A DNA stretch of 64,000 bases from Bacteroidales bacterium (GCA_017548445.1 JAFYZZ010000027.1:31506-95505); one strand, 5' to 3'; numbered from the stretch's first letter, positions 48,402 through 56,668 are shown. Program-made: numbers and translations. Notes: generated by a model not told the origin, from the sequence alone.

Positions 48402-49517
48402 ATGTTCAACACGCACGATATTTCACGCAACGCCTGCCAGCTCTTCGGGGCGCAGGCCCGCCAGGGCTATGACTGGTGGTGGCATTCCTTTACCGGACAC
48501 GACGCGCTGACCGGCGAGGAAAAGCCTTTTTTCATCGAGTTCTTCCTCTGCAACCCCGCCAGCGGAGGGGACGAGCCCGTTTTCGGACAGTTGCCGGAGA
48601 ACCGGGCCGCCGGCATCAAGCCGTCCTATCTGATGGTCAAGGCCGGCGCCTGGGGAGAAGATGCGGCGCAACTACACCGCTTCTGGGGATGGAAACGGAT
48701 CCAGGTGGATTGGGGCGTCCCCTTCAGCATTGAAGCGGATGACTGCTTCCTCACGGAAGACCGGACACGCGGCCACGTCCGCGTCGAAGGCGCGGCGGAG
48801 CATCCCGAATGGATGTGCGCCGACGGCGAGATGTCCTGGAACCTGCAGATCCATAAGCAAATAGCCTTCAACGTCGGGTTCGGCGCAGACAAGCTTTTCC
48901 GCACCGCGGAAGCGTTCGAGATGTTCTGGCACGCCGAAGGGATGAAGTCCGCATTCGAGGGCGAGGTCACCTGGAACGGACGCCGTTACCTCGTGCGCCC
49001 GGAGGACTGCTACGGCTATGCCGACAAGAACTGGGGACGAGATTTCACTTCTCCGTGGGTTTGGCTCTCCTCCAACAACCTCGTCAGCGAAATCAGCGGG
49101 AAGCGCCTGACGGACAGCGTCTTCGACATCGGCGGCGGGCGGCCGAAGGTGGGCCCGCTGGCTCTTCCGCGCAAACTGCTCTCCGCCTTCTGGTACGAGG
49201 GCACGCCCTACGAATTCAATTTCTCCAAGGCCTGGACGCTCGTCCATACGGACTTCGACTGCCGCGAGACGGACACGCAGATCCTCTGGCACGTCGAGCA
49301 GCACAGCACTTCCGGCCGGATGATCACGGACGTGACCTGCGAGAAGAAGGATATGCTGCTCGTGAACTATGAGTCTCCGGACGGCGCCCGGCGCCACAAG
49401 CACCTTTGGAACGGCGGAAACGGTGTCGGCACCGTCCAGCTGTTCGGCCACGACGGCCGGCTCATCGACCGGGTCAAGGCCCGGAACATCGGCTGCGAAT
49501 ACGGGGAATACGATTAA
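48402..49517 (+). CDS. Tocopherol-cyclase-like protein
   Basis: 371 residues. 'YDWWWHSFTGHDALTGEEKPFFIEFFLCNPA' near 24-54, 'MSWNLQIHKQIAFNVG' near 140 and 'YADKNWGRDFTSPWVWLSSNNL' near 205-225 match bacterial proteins called tocopherol cyclase family; these bacteria do not make tocopherol. No signal peptide. The start at 48402 is the ATG after the Xre stop; an ATG 15 bases upstream overlaps it. Overlaps the opposite-strand LytTR gene by 4 bases. Confidence 0.75.
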   Translation: MFNTHDISRNACQLFGAQARQGYDWWWHSFTGHDALTGEEKPFFIEFFLCNPASGGDEPVFGQLPENRAAGIKPSYLMVKAGAWGEDAAQLHRFWGWKRIQVDWGVPFSIEADDCFLTEDRTRGHVRVEGAAEHPEWMCADGEMSWNLQIHKQIAFNVGFGADKLFRTAEAFEMFWHAEGMKSAFEGEVTWNGRRYLVRPEDCYGYADKNWGRDFTSPWVWLSSNNLVSEISGKRLTDSVFDIGGGRPKVGPLALPRKLLSAFWYEGTPYEFNFSKAWTLVHTDFDCRETDTQILWHVEQHSTSGRMITDVTCEKKDMLLVNYESPDGARRHKHLWNGGNGVGTVQLFGHDGRLIDRVKARNIGCEYGEYD

Positions 49518-50236
49518 GGATTCTCCTGCGGAGCGGACAGGACGGCCTTGACGGCGTCTTTGTATTTGCGGGAGACGGGGATGGCGTGTCCTCCGATGAT
49601 GATAAGGTCGGGATCGGTCAGGACGGCATCGGCCGTATTGACCAGGAAAGAGCGGTGGACGCGGAGGAAGCCCGCGCCCAGAAGGTTCTCCCACTGGCTG
49701 ATGCCGTTCCGGTTGCGATACTGCTGACCGTCACGGGTGATGATCCAGACTTCGGAATCGTGCGACTCGACGTAGAGGATGTCCTGTTTGTTCAAGGAAA
49801 CTTTCCTATAGTCCGAAGTAAAGGTGACCGGGCGCTCGGTGGGATACTTCTTCTCCAGCCACCGGGCCAGCAGATAGTACCCGTAGGCCAGTATGGCCAG
49901 GACGGCGGCCACGAAGACGGGGTTGACCAGCATAGAGGGTATCGACCATACGGACCGGCGTTCAAGCTTTTCCAAGGAAATGAACAGCCACTGCCATACA
50001 TAGATCAGCAGGAACGTCATCAACATCACGCCTAAGATGATATAGATGGTATCCCATATGCGTCTCTTGCTGCGTTCCACCTTGGGAAGGAAGAAAGACA
50101 GGGCCAGAGCCGCCGGCAGGAATGACAGGCTCATCAAGACCGCCTGCCACATATCATAATCCAGGCTTGTGAGCAGCAGGGCGGTCAGAAAGATGGCGGC
50201 CAGCCAGTAGGCGACGATGATGATTCCCTTTTTCAT
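49514..50236 (-). CDS. LytTR regulator with N-terminal membrane domain
   Basis: 240 residues. Four hydrophobic segments (about 5-22, 28-48, 62-84, 97-120), then a LytTR DNA-binding domain about 140-235 ('VSLNKQDILYVESHDSEVWIITRDGQQY', 'FLRVHRSFLVN', 'IPVSRKYK'). It is therefore a membrane-bound one-component regulator. Start at 50236, 7 bases after a TATTTTTG box; longer readings run through that promoter. Signal and targets unknown. Confidence 0.85.
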   Translation of the reverse strand: MKKGIIIVAYWLAAIFLTALLLTSLDYDMWQAVLMSLSFLPAALALSFFLPKVERSKRRIWDTIYIILGVMLMTFLLIYVWQWLFISLEKLERRSVWSIPSMLVNPVFVAAVLAILAYGYYLLARWLEKKYPTERPVTFTSDYRKVSLNKQDILYVESHDSEVWIITRDGQQYRNRNGISQWENLLGAGFLRVHRSFLVNTADAVLTDPDLIIIGGHAIPVSRKYKDAVKAVLSAPQENP

Positions 50237-50243
50237 TCCGACA

Positions 50244-50268
50244 CAAAAATACGCATTCCTTGTGGAAT
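50244..50268 (-). promoter_or_regulatory. Promoter and ATTCC-TTGT-GGAAT palindrome of the LytTR gene
   Basis: TATTTTTG on the minus strand (50244-50251) with TTG about 21 bases upstream; ATTCC (50255-50259) and GGAAT (50264-50268) form a palindrome between the two elements, a good place for autoregulation. Confidence 0.5.
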
Positions 50269-50359
50269 ACAAGCATCGGAAACGGGATTCCGGGCCGTTT
50301 GTGGGGATTTGACAAGCGGTTGTCCGGATTCTACTTTGCATTTCTGCGCACTGCTTTCG

Positions 50360-50367
50360 TAACTTTG
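50360..50367 (+). promoter_or_regulatory. -7 box (TAACTTTG) of the 50413 gene
   Basis: Exact TAnnTTTG, 45 bases before the start at 50413; TTG about 24 bases upstream (50336-50338). Confidence 0.5.
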
Positions 50368-50412
50368 CAACAAGGAATTCCGAACCTGATTGTTTCACTT
50401 AATTCAAATGCT

Positions 50413-50748
50413 ATGTTACCTCTTCAAACCAACATCTTCGAGCTTTTCATTTCCGGCGGCCCCGTCGGGATGATTCTCATCACCCTTCTTTTCATCGCCC
50501 TCTTCTTCGCCGCCTGGAAAGCACCCGCCTGGGTGAAGCTGATCGGTATCGCCGCCCTGGTGGTCGGTGTATTCTGGACTGTCCTGGGCTGGTATCAGAT
50601 TGCCGATTTCTTCCAGGGATATGCAGAAGACATCTCGCCGAACGTGGTGGCCGGAGGCTTCAAGGTAAGCCTTGTTCCCGCTCTTTACGGTCTCATCGCG
50701 TACTTCGTCTCCCTGATTCTGCGCGTCATCCAGACGCCGAAGATCTGA
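50413..50748 (+). CDS. Small three-helix membrane protein, weakly MotA/TolQ-like
   Basis: 111 residues. Start: first 'MLPLQTNIFELFISGGPVGMILITLLF', like the N-terminus of ExbB/TolQ proteins; segments at about 14-34, 40-62 and 80-105, the last 'GGFKVSLVPALYGLIAYFVSLILRV'. It is far shorter than real ExbB, so an energy-transducing role is uncertain. Confidence 0.6.
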   Translation: MLPLQTNIFELFISGGPVGMILITLLFIALFFAAWKAPAWVKLIGIAALVVGVFWTVLGWYQIADFFQGYAEDISPNVVAGGFKVSLVPALYGLIAYFVSLILRVIQTPKI

Positions 50749-50764
50749 CGGGCGCGTATCCGCA

Positions 50765-51748
50765 TTACCGCTTCGGCTTGATGTTCAGGTTCACGCCCAG
50801 GACATCCTCGGCATCCACGATGGTCCAGCTGCTGCCGGGATAGATGCCTACGGTACGCTCGGTGTCGAAGCCCATCTCCTTCAGGCCCCGGATCACGTCG
50901 TCGCGGGCGTCGCCCACCTCGAAGCCCAGATGGTGTACGCCGAAGCGGTGTTTGTCCTGGAATTCGCGGAACGTGCTGGGAGCATCGTCCACCTGATGCA
51001 GTTCTAGCAGCCAGTCGCCCATCTCGATGACGCACATCTGCAGGTCGCACGGCTTGTCATCCTGCCCCCGGTAGGTGTAAGGATACTCCTCATTGCTCTC
51101 CAAGTGGTTCACCCAGATCTCCGGCTCAGGGACGCCGAGCAGGGTGGACCACGCTTTTGCCGCCCGCCGGATGTCGTCCACGACAATGGTGACCTGGATG
51201 AACTGGTCCTTATCCAGCAGACCCTTCCCGCCGGACAGGTAGCTTTTCATCTTCTCGATGCCATATTTGGCCACGGCCAGGTCCTCTTCCGAAAGGGCGC
51301 CGCTGAACGCAAAGGCCATCTTGTAACCTTCGAACTCATCATAGGCGCCTCCGACAAAACCGAGTTCTCCCATTATTTTCTGATGGTCCGGGGTCCCGCT
51401 GTCGGCCCCGGTGGCGATGACTTCTCCGCATTTCGACCACGCGATGGCGACCAGGTTCCAGCCTTCCTCCCGGTTGCAGGGCGTGCCGACCACCTTCATC
51501 TCGCCGATCCAGTCGTCCGTTTCATTCTTGTTCAGGACCGAAGCCGTCGCTACGCCCTGGATGCCCATTTCGACCGCCTTGGCTTTCATATCCTCCAGGG
51601 CCAGCACGAGCCTGTCCCGCAATTGTTCGTTTGTCATATTCTGTTGGATTGATGGGGTTACACTTGAATCGTCGCTCTGCCGCGACCCTGCGCCGCCGGT
51701 GCAGGCGACCGCGCAAACGGCGGCCAGGATTAACATTATTCTCTTCAT
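50765..51748 (-). CDS. Lipoprotein with HbpS/GlcG-like and VOC (glyoxalase-like) domains
   Basis: 327 residues. Lipobox 'AVAC' (Cys16). The N-terminal domain about 35-180 ('LVLALEDMKAKAVEMGIQGVATASV', 'AIAWSKCGEVIATGADSG') resembles HbpS/GlcG haem-binding folds. The C-terminal VOC domain about 190-327 ('VTIVVDDIRRAAKAWSTLLGVPEPEIW', 'HRFGVHHLGFEVGD', 'MGFDTERTVGIYPGSSWTIVDAEDVLGV') is like methylmalonyl-CoA epimerase or glyoxalase. A VOC enzyme anchored outside the cytoplasm is odd. Start at 51748; longer readings lack a signal peptide. Confidence 0.7.
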   Translation of the reverse strand: MKRIMLILAAVCAVACTGGAGSRQSDDSSVTPSIQQNMTNEQLRDRLVLALEDMKAKAVEMGIQGVATASVLNKNETDDWIGEMKVVGTPCNREEGWNLVAIAWSKCGEVIATGADSGTPDHQKIMGELGFVGGAYDEFEGYKMAFAFSGALSEEDLAVAKYGIEKMKSYLSGGKGLLDKDQFIQVTIVVDDIRRAAKAWSTLLGVPEPEIWVNHLESNEEYPYTYRGQDDKPCDLQMCVIEMGDWLLELHQVDDAPSTFREFQDKHRFGVHHLGFEVGDARDDVIRGLKEMGFDTERTVGIYPGSSWTIVDAEDVLGVNLNIKPKR

Positions 51749-51840
51749 AGGGCTTGAAGTTAGGAATAATCCCTGGAACCGGCAAACCCGTGCAACTTCT
51801 TTTAATAAAAGTGTTAACTTAGTGGCCTTCAAGAACGAAT

Positions 51841-52308
51841 ATGATGCTTTCCGACACCCCGGTTCTTAACGCGCACAACAAGGAGGAATATCCGCCGATG
51901 CACACGGCGGAGCACATTCTCAACGGAACGATGGTTCGCCTGTTCGGCTGCCCGCGTTCGCGCAACGCGCACATCGAGCGCAAGAAATCCAAATGCGACT
52001 ACCTGCTGGAGGCCTGCCCTACCGAGGAGCAGGTGGCCCGGATCGAGGCCGCGGTGAACGAAGTCATCGGCCGCCACCTCGACGTCACGATCGAGTTTAT
52101 GACGCGGGAGCAGGCGGCCGCCATCGTGGATCTCAGTAAACTGCCGGAGGACGCCTCCGAAACCCTGCGCATCGTCCGGGTCGGAGATTACGACGCCTGT
52201 GCCTGCATCGGGGCGCACGTCGGCAACACCTCCGAGATCGGGACCTTCAAGATCCTGAGCCACGACTTCGAAGATGGCCGCTGGCGGGTCCGCTGGAAAG
52301 TTCAGTGA
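51841..52308 (+). CDS. AlaX-like tRNA-editing domain protein
   Basis: 155 residues. 'HTAEHILNGTMVRLFGC' (HxxxH) near 21 and 'YDACACIGAHVGNTSEIG' (CxxxH) near 118 are the zinc ligands of the AlaRS/ThrRS editing domain; the stand-alone form removes mischarged Ser or Gly from tRNA-Ala. The first two codons are both ATG. Divergent from the lipoprotein at 50765. Confidence 0.85.
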   Translation: MMLSDTPVLNAHNKEEYPPMHTAEHILNGTMVRLFGCPRSRNAHIERKKSKCDYLLEACPTEEQVARIEAAVNEVIGRHLDVTIEFMTREQAAAIVDLSKLPEDASETLRIVRVGDYDACACIGAHVGNTSEIGTFKILSHDFEDGRWRVRWKVQ

Positions 52309-52423
52309 TATGGGCAGGACCTTCCATTCGAAGGAGGAATGCCGCCAAAAAGATGACAGAGTAATGTCGGTACGGTCCAAGTATTGGACCTATGCCAGCA
52401 CTTTTTTGAAAATAGATTATTGT

Positions 52424-52431
52424 TATCTTTG
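52424..52431 (+). promoter_or_regulatory. -7 box (TATCTTTG) of the 52436 gene
   Basis: Exact TAnnTTTG, only 4 bases before the ATG at 52436. A TTG lies about 18 bases upstream, slightly close. Confidence 0.55.
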
Positions 52432-52435
52432 GAGT

Positions 52436-53038
52436 ATGAAGAAGATTATCACGTTTTTACTACTAACGCTTACGATGATGAGTTGCGGAAACAGTCCCAA
52501 ACAGGCGGACGGCGCCGGGGATGTCCGGGAGAAACCCTGGCAGGAGATTTCTCCGGTTGAAATAGAGCTTAATCCCATCCAGATGATTGATAAAGACTGG
52601 CTGGAAGTTTCTGCCGGGAAGGAAGGTAATATGAATCTGATGACCATCTCCTGGGGCAGCATCGGCGAGCTCTGGGGGAAACCGGTTTTTATCGTGTATG
52701 TCTCCACCAGCCGCTATACCCACCGCTTTATGGAAGAGAATGACTACTTTACCGTAACGCACTTCCCTGCCTCGATGAAAGAGAAACTGGGATATCTGGG
52801 CAGTGTTTCCGGTCGGGATGAGGACAAGGTGGCCGGTGCCGGACTGACTGTAGAATTCACGGAGTTAGGTAATCCCATTTATGCCGAGGCCGATCTGGCC
52901 ATAGAGTGCAAGAAGCTTTACGGCCAGCAGTTCGACGCAGGATTGATGCCGGCGGAACAGCGGGAGTGGTATGAAAAGAATGGTCTTGGGATCCACTATA
53001 TGTACATCGGTGAGATCCTCCACGTCTGGAAGAAGTAA
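52436..53038 (+). CDS. Lipoprotein with flavin-reductase-like (FMN split-barrel) domain
   Basis: 200 residues. Signal peptide ending 'TMMSC' (Cys18). The rest resembles flavin reductase/DIM6 proteins: 'GNMNLMTISWGSIGELWGKPVFIVYVSTSRYTHRFMEENDYFTVTHFP' near 62-110 and 'LGSVSGRDEDKVAGAGL' near 120. Most relatives are cytoplasmic FMN reductases, so the export signal is notable. Role unknown. Converges on the radical SAM gene with a 9-base gap. Confidence 0.75.
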   Translation: MKKIITFLLLTLTMMSCGNSPKQADGAGDVREKPWQEISPVEIELNPIQMIDKDWLEVSAGKEGNMNLMTISWGSIGELWGKPVFIVYVSTSRYTHRFMEENDYFTVTHFPASMKEKLGYLGSVSGRDEDKVAGAGLTVEFTELGNPIYAEADLAIECKKLYGQQFDAGLMPAEQREWYEKNGLGIHYMYIGEILHVWKK

Positions 53039-53047
53039 AAAAGGACC

Positions 53048-53911
53048 TCAGATATTTCCCAAGTGTACGGTCCTGATTCCCTGCGACAAGGCCAGGTCGC
53101 GGGAGCGGATGAGCGTCGCTTTCGGGGTCGGGCCGGAATCGGTGTACCGATATCTGGGGAAGTAACGGCTCAGGTGCAGCGGGACGTCCTGCAGGCCGTT
53201 TTCTATCATCCAGTTGCATAGGGCGCCCACCTGCTCCGCCGAGTCGTTCAGGCCGGTGACGAGAAGATTGGTTATTTCGATGTGCACCCCGGCCTCCTTC
53301 ATCGCGAGGATGCTCTCCAGGACGGGAGTCAGGGAGGCGCTACAGTATTTCCGATAGAATCCGTCGTCCAGGGCCTTGATATCGATGTTCGCGGCATCGA
53401 GGTAAGGCAGCAATTCCTGCAGGGGCTCCTTCTCCACATAGCCGGCCGAGACCAGGATGTTTTTCAGCCCCCGCCCGTGGGCGAGCACCGCCGTGTCGTA
53501 CATATACTCCCACCAGGTGAACGGTTCGGTATAGGTGTAGGCGATGGCGGGCAAGCCGCGCCGCAGGCACATTTCCACTACCGCTGCTGGCGGAACTTCC
53601 AGACTGTCCGCCTCCTCCGGCGCCACCTGGGAGATATCGCTGTTCTGGCACCAGCGGCACGCGAGGTTGCAGCCTGTGCAGCTGAACGACAGGCAGTACG
53701 AACCGGGCAGAAAATGGTTCAGGGGCTTCTTCTCGACGGGATCGACGGCTAGCGCACAGGGTCTCCCGTAGGAAAGGGCGTAGAGTTTCCCGTCCCGGCA
53801 CACCCGGCTGCGGCAGACTCCCCTGCTGCCTTCCTGGATGCGGCAGCGATGCGGGCAGAGCAGGCACTGCACCCCATCCTCCAGGCGGGTATAGAACCGT
53901 GCTTCCGTCAT
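53048..53911 (-). CDS. AmmeMemoRadiSam-system radical SAM protein (short form)
   Basis: 287 residues. N-terminal cysteines 'CLLCPHRCRIQEGSRGVCRSR' (about 17-37), the radical SAM motif 'CTGCNLACRWC' near 80-90 (CxxxCxxC), then 'TYTEPFTWWEYM' and 'IDIKAL'. It ends at 'TVHLGNI', where family members I recall continue about 35 residues with a CPxCG-type motif. No frameshift signature is obvious, since the stop is followed by the convergent gene. ATGA overlap with the Memo/AMMECR1 gene. The system's reaction is undefined. Confidence 0.88.
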   Translation of the reverse strand: MTEARFYTRLEDGVQCLLCPHRCRIQEGSRGVCRSRVCRDGKLYALSYGRPCALAVDPVEKKPLNHFLPGSYCLSFSCTGCNLACRWCQNSDISQVAPEEADSLEVPPAAVVEMCLRRGLPAIAYTYTEPFTWWEYMYDTAVLAHGRGLKNILVSAGYVEKEPLQELLPYLDAANIDIKALDDGFYRKYCSASLTPVLESILAMKEAGVHIEITNLLVTGLNDSAEQVGALCNWMIENGLQDVPLHLSRYFPRYRYTDSGPTPKATLIRSRDLALSQGIRTVHLGNI

Positions 53912-55446
53912 TTCAGGTCGGATTCCTTCACCACCTCGGTCTGATAGGTATAAAGGTCCGCGCTCTTCCAGCCGTCATAGCCGATGCCGGCCTTGTCCCG
54001 GGCGCAATGACCCAGGAACTCTTCCGTATCCCAGCCGGTTTCTTCGGCCACCTGCGGCAGGAAGGTCCCGTGGCGGGATCCCTTGATCATATAGATGCCG
54101 TCCCGGCCCAGCTGGAACTCATCGACGGACGCGATCTTTTTCAGGGACGACAGCACGGAGACCTCGATGTCCACCCGAGGGGCCTCGCTCCGGGAAAGCG
54201 CCGGGAAGCGGGGATCGGAGAAGGCAGCACTGTTCGCCATCTCCCGGATCGTCGCGTGGAGGCTCCCGTCCGAAACGAAACGGCCGATGCAGCCGCGCAG
54301 GCGTCCGTTCAAATGGAGCGTCACAAAGACCCCGTAACCTTTCTCCTTCAGGATGCCGACGGGGGTGTCGTCCCCATCATATTCCAGATGCAGGGAGTTA
54401 TAGATGGCCGAACGTGCGGTGGCGACAATCGCCCGTTTCTCGTCTTCCGAGAAGTTGAAAAGAGTATCCTTCTCCTTTCCGTAAATGACGATCGAATTGT
54501 ACCCGACCACCCGGTCCTTGTCGCCGTACGGGGAATCGCCGGAATTCCGGTACATCACGTGCTCCGCCGTGAACCGGCCCCGCCCCCGGGCATCCATCAT
54601 AGACAGGAGTACGGCGATGGCGCACGCGCCGCAGGCCGCCGTGTCCTGCCCCACATAATCCATTTTATCCACATACGAGAGGCCTTCCAGGAACGCGTCC
54701 AGGCCGCCCCGGCAGATGACTCCGGCCATATGGAGGTCGGACGCCTTCGCATCCTCATAGGAAGGATAATGGGAGAAATCTGAGCTGATGATGAAGAGAT
54801 TATCCTCCGTAAAATACGGTTCCAGGACCTCGGCCATCTGCCGGAGGGCGCTCAGGCGCTGCGTCCCGATCACGATCGGCACGACGGGCGGCACCTCGTC
54901 GAAGACCTTCTGCAGGAACGGTAGCTGGACCTCGAGGCAATGCTCCCGGTCGTGCGCATCGCTTCGGGAGCAGAACACGCCCGCTCCCCTCTCGATGAGT
55001 TCCCTACCCGTAGCGACGTCGATGGGGACCTGCCCCAGTGGCGTTTCTGCAGCGGAATACAGGGTGTCCACGTTCGCCCCGGCGAAACCCACCCGGTGGC
55101 TGGGCCCCAGCAGGAAGATCCGCTTGTAGTTATGCCCCCGGGGGATGCGGCTATATGCCGAGGCGGCCACCTCGCCGCTGAACACATATCCGGCGTGGGG
55201 CACGATGAAGGCCAGCGGGGCCTGGTCTCCTGCCGGACGCATCCAGGCGTCCAGCATTTGGTTGATTTCCTTGGCGGAAGAAGGATAGAAGGAGCCCGCG
55301 ACGGCGGGTTTTCTTACCTTTTGGGTTTCTGGGGAACGGTTCATTACAGCAGATTTTTCGGGAGCGACCTCTCCGGATGCCGACGAAGGAGACACGACGA
55401 AAGCGCTGAGAATCAGCGCGATTCCGATATGTAGCCGACGCAGCAT
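53908..55446 (-). CDS. Fused Memo-AMMECR1 protein of the AmmeMemoRadiSam system, with signal-like N-terminus
   Basis: 512 residues. Memo domain about 45-310: 'RKPAVAGSFYP', 'FIVPHAGYVFSG' and 'GPSHRVGF' (His ligands), 'DTAACGACAIAVLL' (Cys). AMMECR1 domain about 330-500 with 'LNGRLRGCIGRF' and 'DIEVSVLSSLKKI'. In other genomes the two are often separate genes. Residues 1-25 look like a Sec signal peptide (RR, hydrophobic core, SPSSASG), which conflicts with a cytoplasmic radical SAM partner; Met35 (55344) is an alternative start. It lies 16 bases past the rhomboid gene. Confidence 0.88.
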   Translation of the reverse strand: MLRRLHIGIALILSAFVVSPSSASGEVAPEKSAVMNRSPETQKVRKPAVAGSFYPSSAKEINQMLDAWMRPAGDQAPLAFIVPHAGYVFSGEVAASAYSRIPRGHNYKRIFLLGPSHRVGFAGANVDTLYSAAETPLGQVPIDVATGRELIERGAGVFCSRSDAHDREHCLEVQLPFLQKVFDEVPPVVPIVIGTQRLSALRQMAEVLEPYFTEDNLFIISSDFSHYPSYEDAKASDLHMAGVICRGGLDAFLEGLSYVDKMDYVGQDTAACGACAIAVLLSMMDARGRGRFTAEHVMYRNSGDSPYGDKDRVVGYNSIVIYGKEKDTLFNFSEDEKRAIVATARSAIYNSLHLEYDGDDTPVGILKEKGYGVFVTLHLNGRLRGCIGRFVSDGSLHATIREMANSAAFSDPRFPALSRSEAPRVDIEVSVLSSLKKIASVDEFQLGRDGIYMIKGSRHGTFLPQVAEETGWDTEEFLGHCARDKAGIGYDGWKSADLYTYQTEVVKESDLK

Positions 55447-55462
55447 CGAAGGGCGGATTGGG

Positions 55463-56080
55463 TTATCTCAGACCAAGCTGGGAGAGGAAATGCAGGAAGA
55501 TGTCGGGGCGGCAGACCAGCGGGAAAACAAGGCCATAGACGGCACCCCAGAAGTGGGCGGAATGGCCGATGTTGTCCATATTGCGCTTGGCCATATACCA
55601 GCAATAGAGGAGGTAGAGCGGAGCGAAGATGTAGCCCGGCACAGGGATGGGTATCAGGTAGATGTAGATGCCCATCTTCGGCTCGAACAGGATGGACGCG
55701 AAGAGGATGGCCGAGACGGCGCCGGAGGCGCCCACGGCGTTGTAGCCGGGGTTGTCCTTCTGCTTGAACAGGTCCCAGAGCGTCGATACGGCGAGGGCCG
55801 AGACATAGAGGACGACATACAGGACGACGCCCGTCCCCTCTCCGAACGCAGCGCCGAAATACTGCTCCACCACGCTCCCGAAGAACCAGAGAGTGAGCAT
55901 ATTGAAGAACAGGTGGCCCCACCCGGCGTGCACCAGGCCGTAGGAGAACAGGCGGTACCATTCCTTCCGGTGCCACACCTGCCACGCATTGAATTCCAGC
56001 CGCTCGAAAAGCCTCGAACGGCCGTACATACAAATCAGGCTCACCGCTGCGGTGATTACAATAAAGATAATGGTCACCAT
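55463..56080 (-). CDS. Rhomboid-family intramembrane serine protease
   Basis: 205 residues with six membrane segments. Catalytic Ser in 'NAVGASGAVSAIL' near 120 and His in 'NIGHSAHFWGAVYGLVF' near 175; 'HAGWGHLFFNMLTLWFFG' near 50 is the family loop. Start at 56080 (MVTIIF), 6 bases after a TATCTTTG box, so an upstream ATG is unlikely. Probably co-transcribed with the Memo-AMMECR1 and radical SAM genes. Confidence 0.88.
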   Translation of the reverse strand: MVTIIFIVITAAVSLICMYGRSRLFERLEFNAWQVWHRKEWYRLFSYGLVHAGWGHLFFNMLTLWFFGSVVEQYFGAAFGEGTGVVLYVVLYVSALAVSTLWDLFKQKDNPGYNAVGASGAVSAILFASILFEPKMGIYIYLIPIPVPGYIFAPLYLLYCWYMAKRNMDNIGHSAHFWGAVYGLVFPLVCRPDIFLHFLSQLGLR

Positions 56081-56086
56081 CTTTCG

Positions 56087-56094
56087 CAAAGATA
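56087..56094 (-). promoter_or_regulatory. -7 box (TATCTTTG) of the rhomboid operon
   Basis: Exact TAnnTTTG on the minus strand, 6 bases before the ATG at 56080; near-leaderless. Confidence 0.6.
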
Positions 56095-56161
56095 CAAAAA
56101 AGTCATCTCATTGTCCGTACCCGAAAACCGACGAAGGCAATCGATGATAGCAAAGAATGAT

Positions 56162-56169
56162 TATATTTG
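56162..56169 (+). promoter_or_regulatory. -7 box (TATATTTG) of the ICMT-like gene
   Basis: Exact TAnnTTTG, 4 bases before the ATG at 56174; no clear TTG at -33. Confidence 0.55.
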
Positions 56170-56173
56170 GACT

Positions 56174-56656
56174 ATGAAACAGATTCTGGGATACTTTCTC
56201 GGCTTCGCCATTTTCATCGCCGGCATTCCGGCGGCGATGTGGTGGGTGGCGGGAATGCCGGCGCTCGCCGAAATCCCGGCCTGGCGCCTCTGCGTGGCAG
56301 GTCTGATGGTACTGTGCGGGCTCGCTCTGAGCATATGGAGCATCGTGTATATGAAAAACGTGGGCAAGGGAAATCCCTTCGACGCGATGGGGCACGAAGT
56401 GGCGCCCCGGACCAGGCACCTGATGACGGACGGCCCCTACAGGCTCTGCCGGAATCCTATGCTCTCCGGGACCTATCTCTATTACCTCGGCATCGTGCTG
56501 GCCCTTTGGAGCGGATGGGCGCTGCTGGTATTTGCCGGCGTTGCGCTGATTATGATGCTGCAGGTCCGCTCGGAGGAGAAACGGCTGGAGGCCGATTTCG
56601 GCGAAGAATACCTGGCCTACAAGAAAACGACCGGCCGCTTCTTTACCTGGAAATAA
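56174..56656 (+). CDS. Isoprenylcysteine methyltransferase-like membrane protein
   Basis: 160 residues. Membrane segments at about 3-25, 38-60 and 102-128. The C-terminal motif 'TDGPYRLCRNPMLSGTYLYYLGI' near 85-107 and 'RSEEKRLEADFGEEYLAYKKTTGRFF' near 132-157 are the ICMT/PEMT signature (SAM binding). Bacteria lack prenylated proteins, so a lipid or small-molecule substrate is likely. Followed after 12 bases by the nitroreductase gene. Confidence 0.85.
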   Translation: MKQILGYFLGFAIFIAGIPAAMWWVAGMPALAEIPAWRLCVAGLMVLCGLALSIWSIVYMKNVGKGNPFDAMGHEVAPRTRHLMTDGPYRLCRNPMLSGTYLYYLGIVLALWSGWALLVFAGVALIMMLQVRSEEKRLEADFGEEYLAYKKTTGRFFTWK

Positions 56657-56668
56657 TCCAATAGCTTT

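Noticed and set aside
50413..50748. ExbB/TolQ proton channel
   Set aside because: Only the first helix is similar; the protein is about half the family length and has no ExbD/TonB neighbour.
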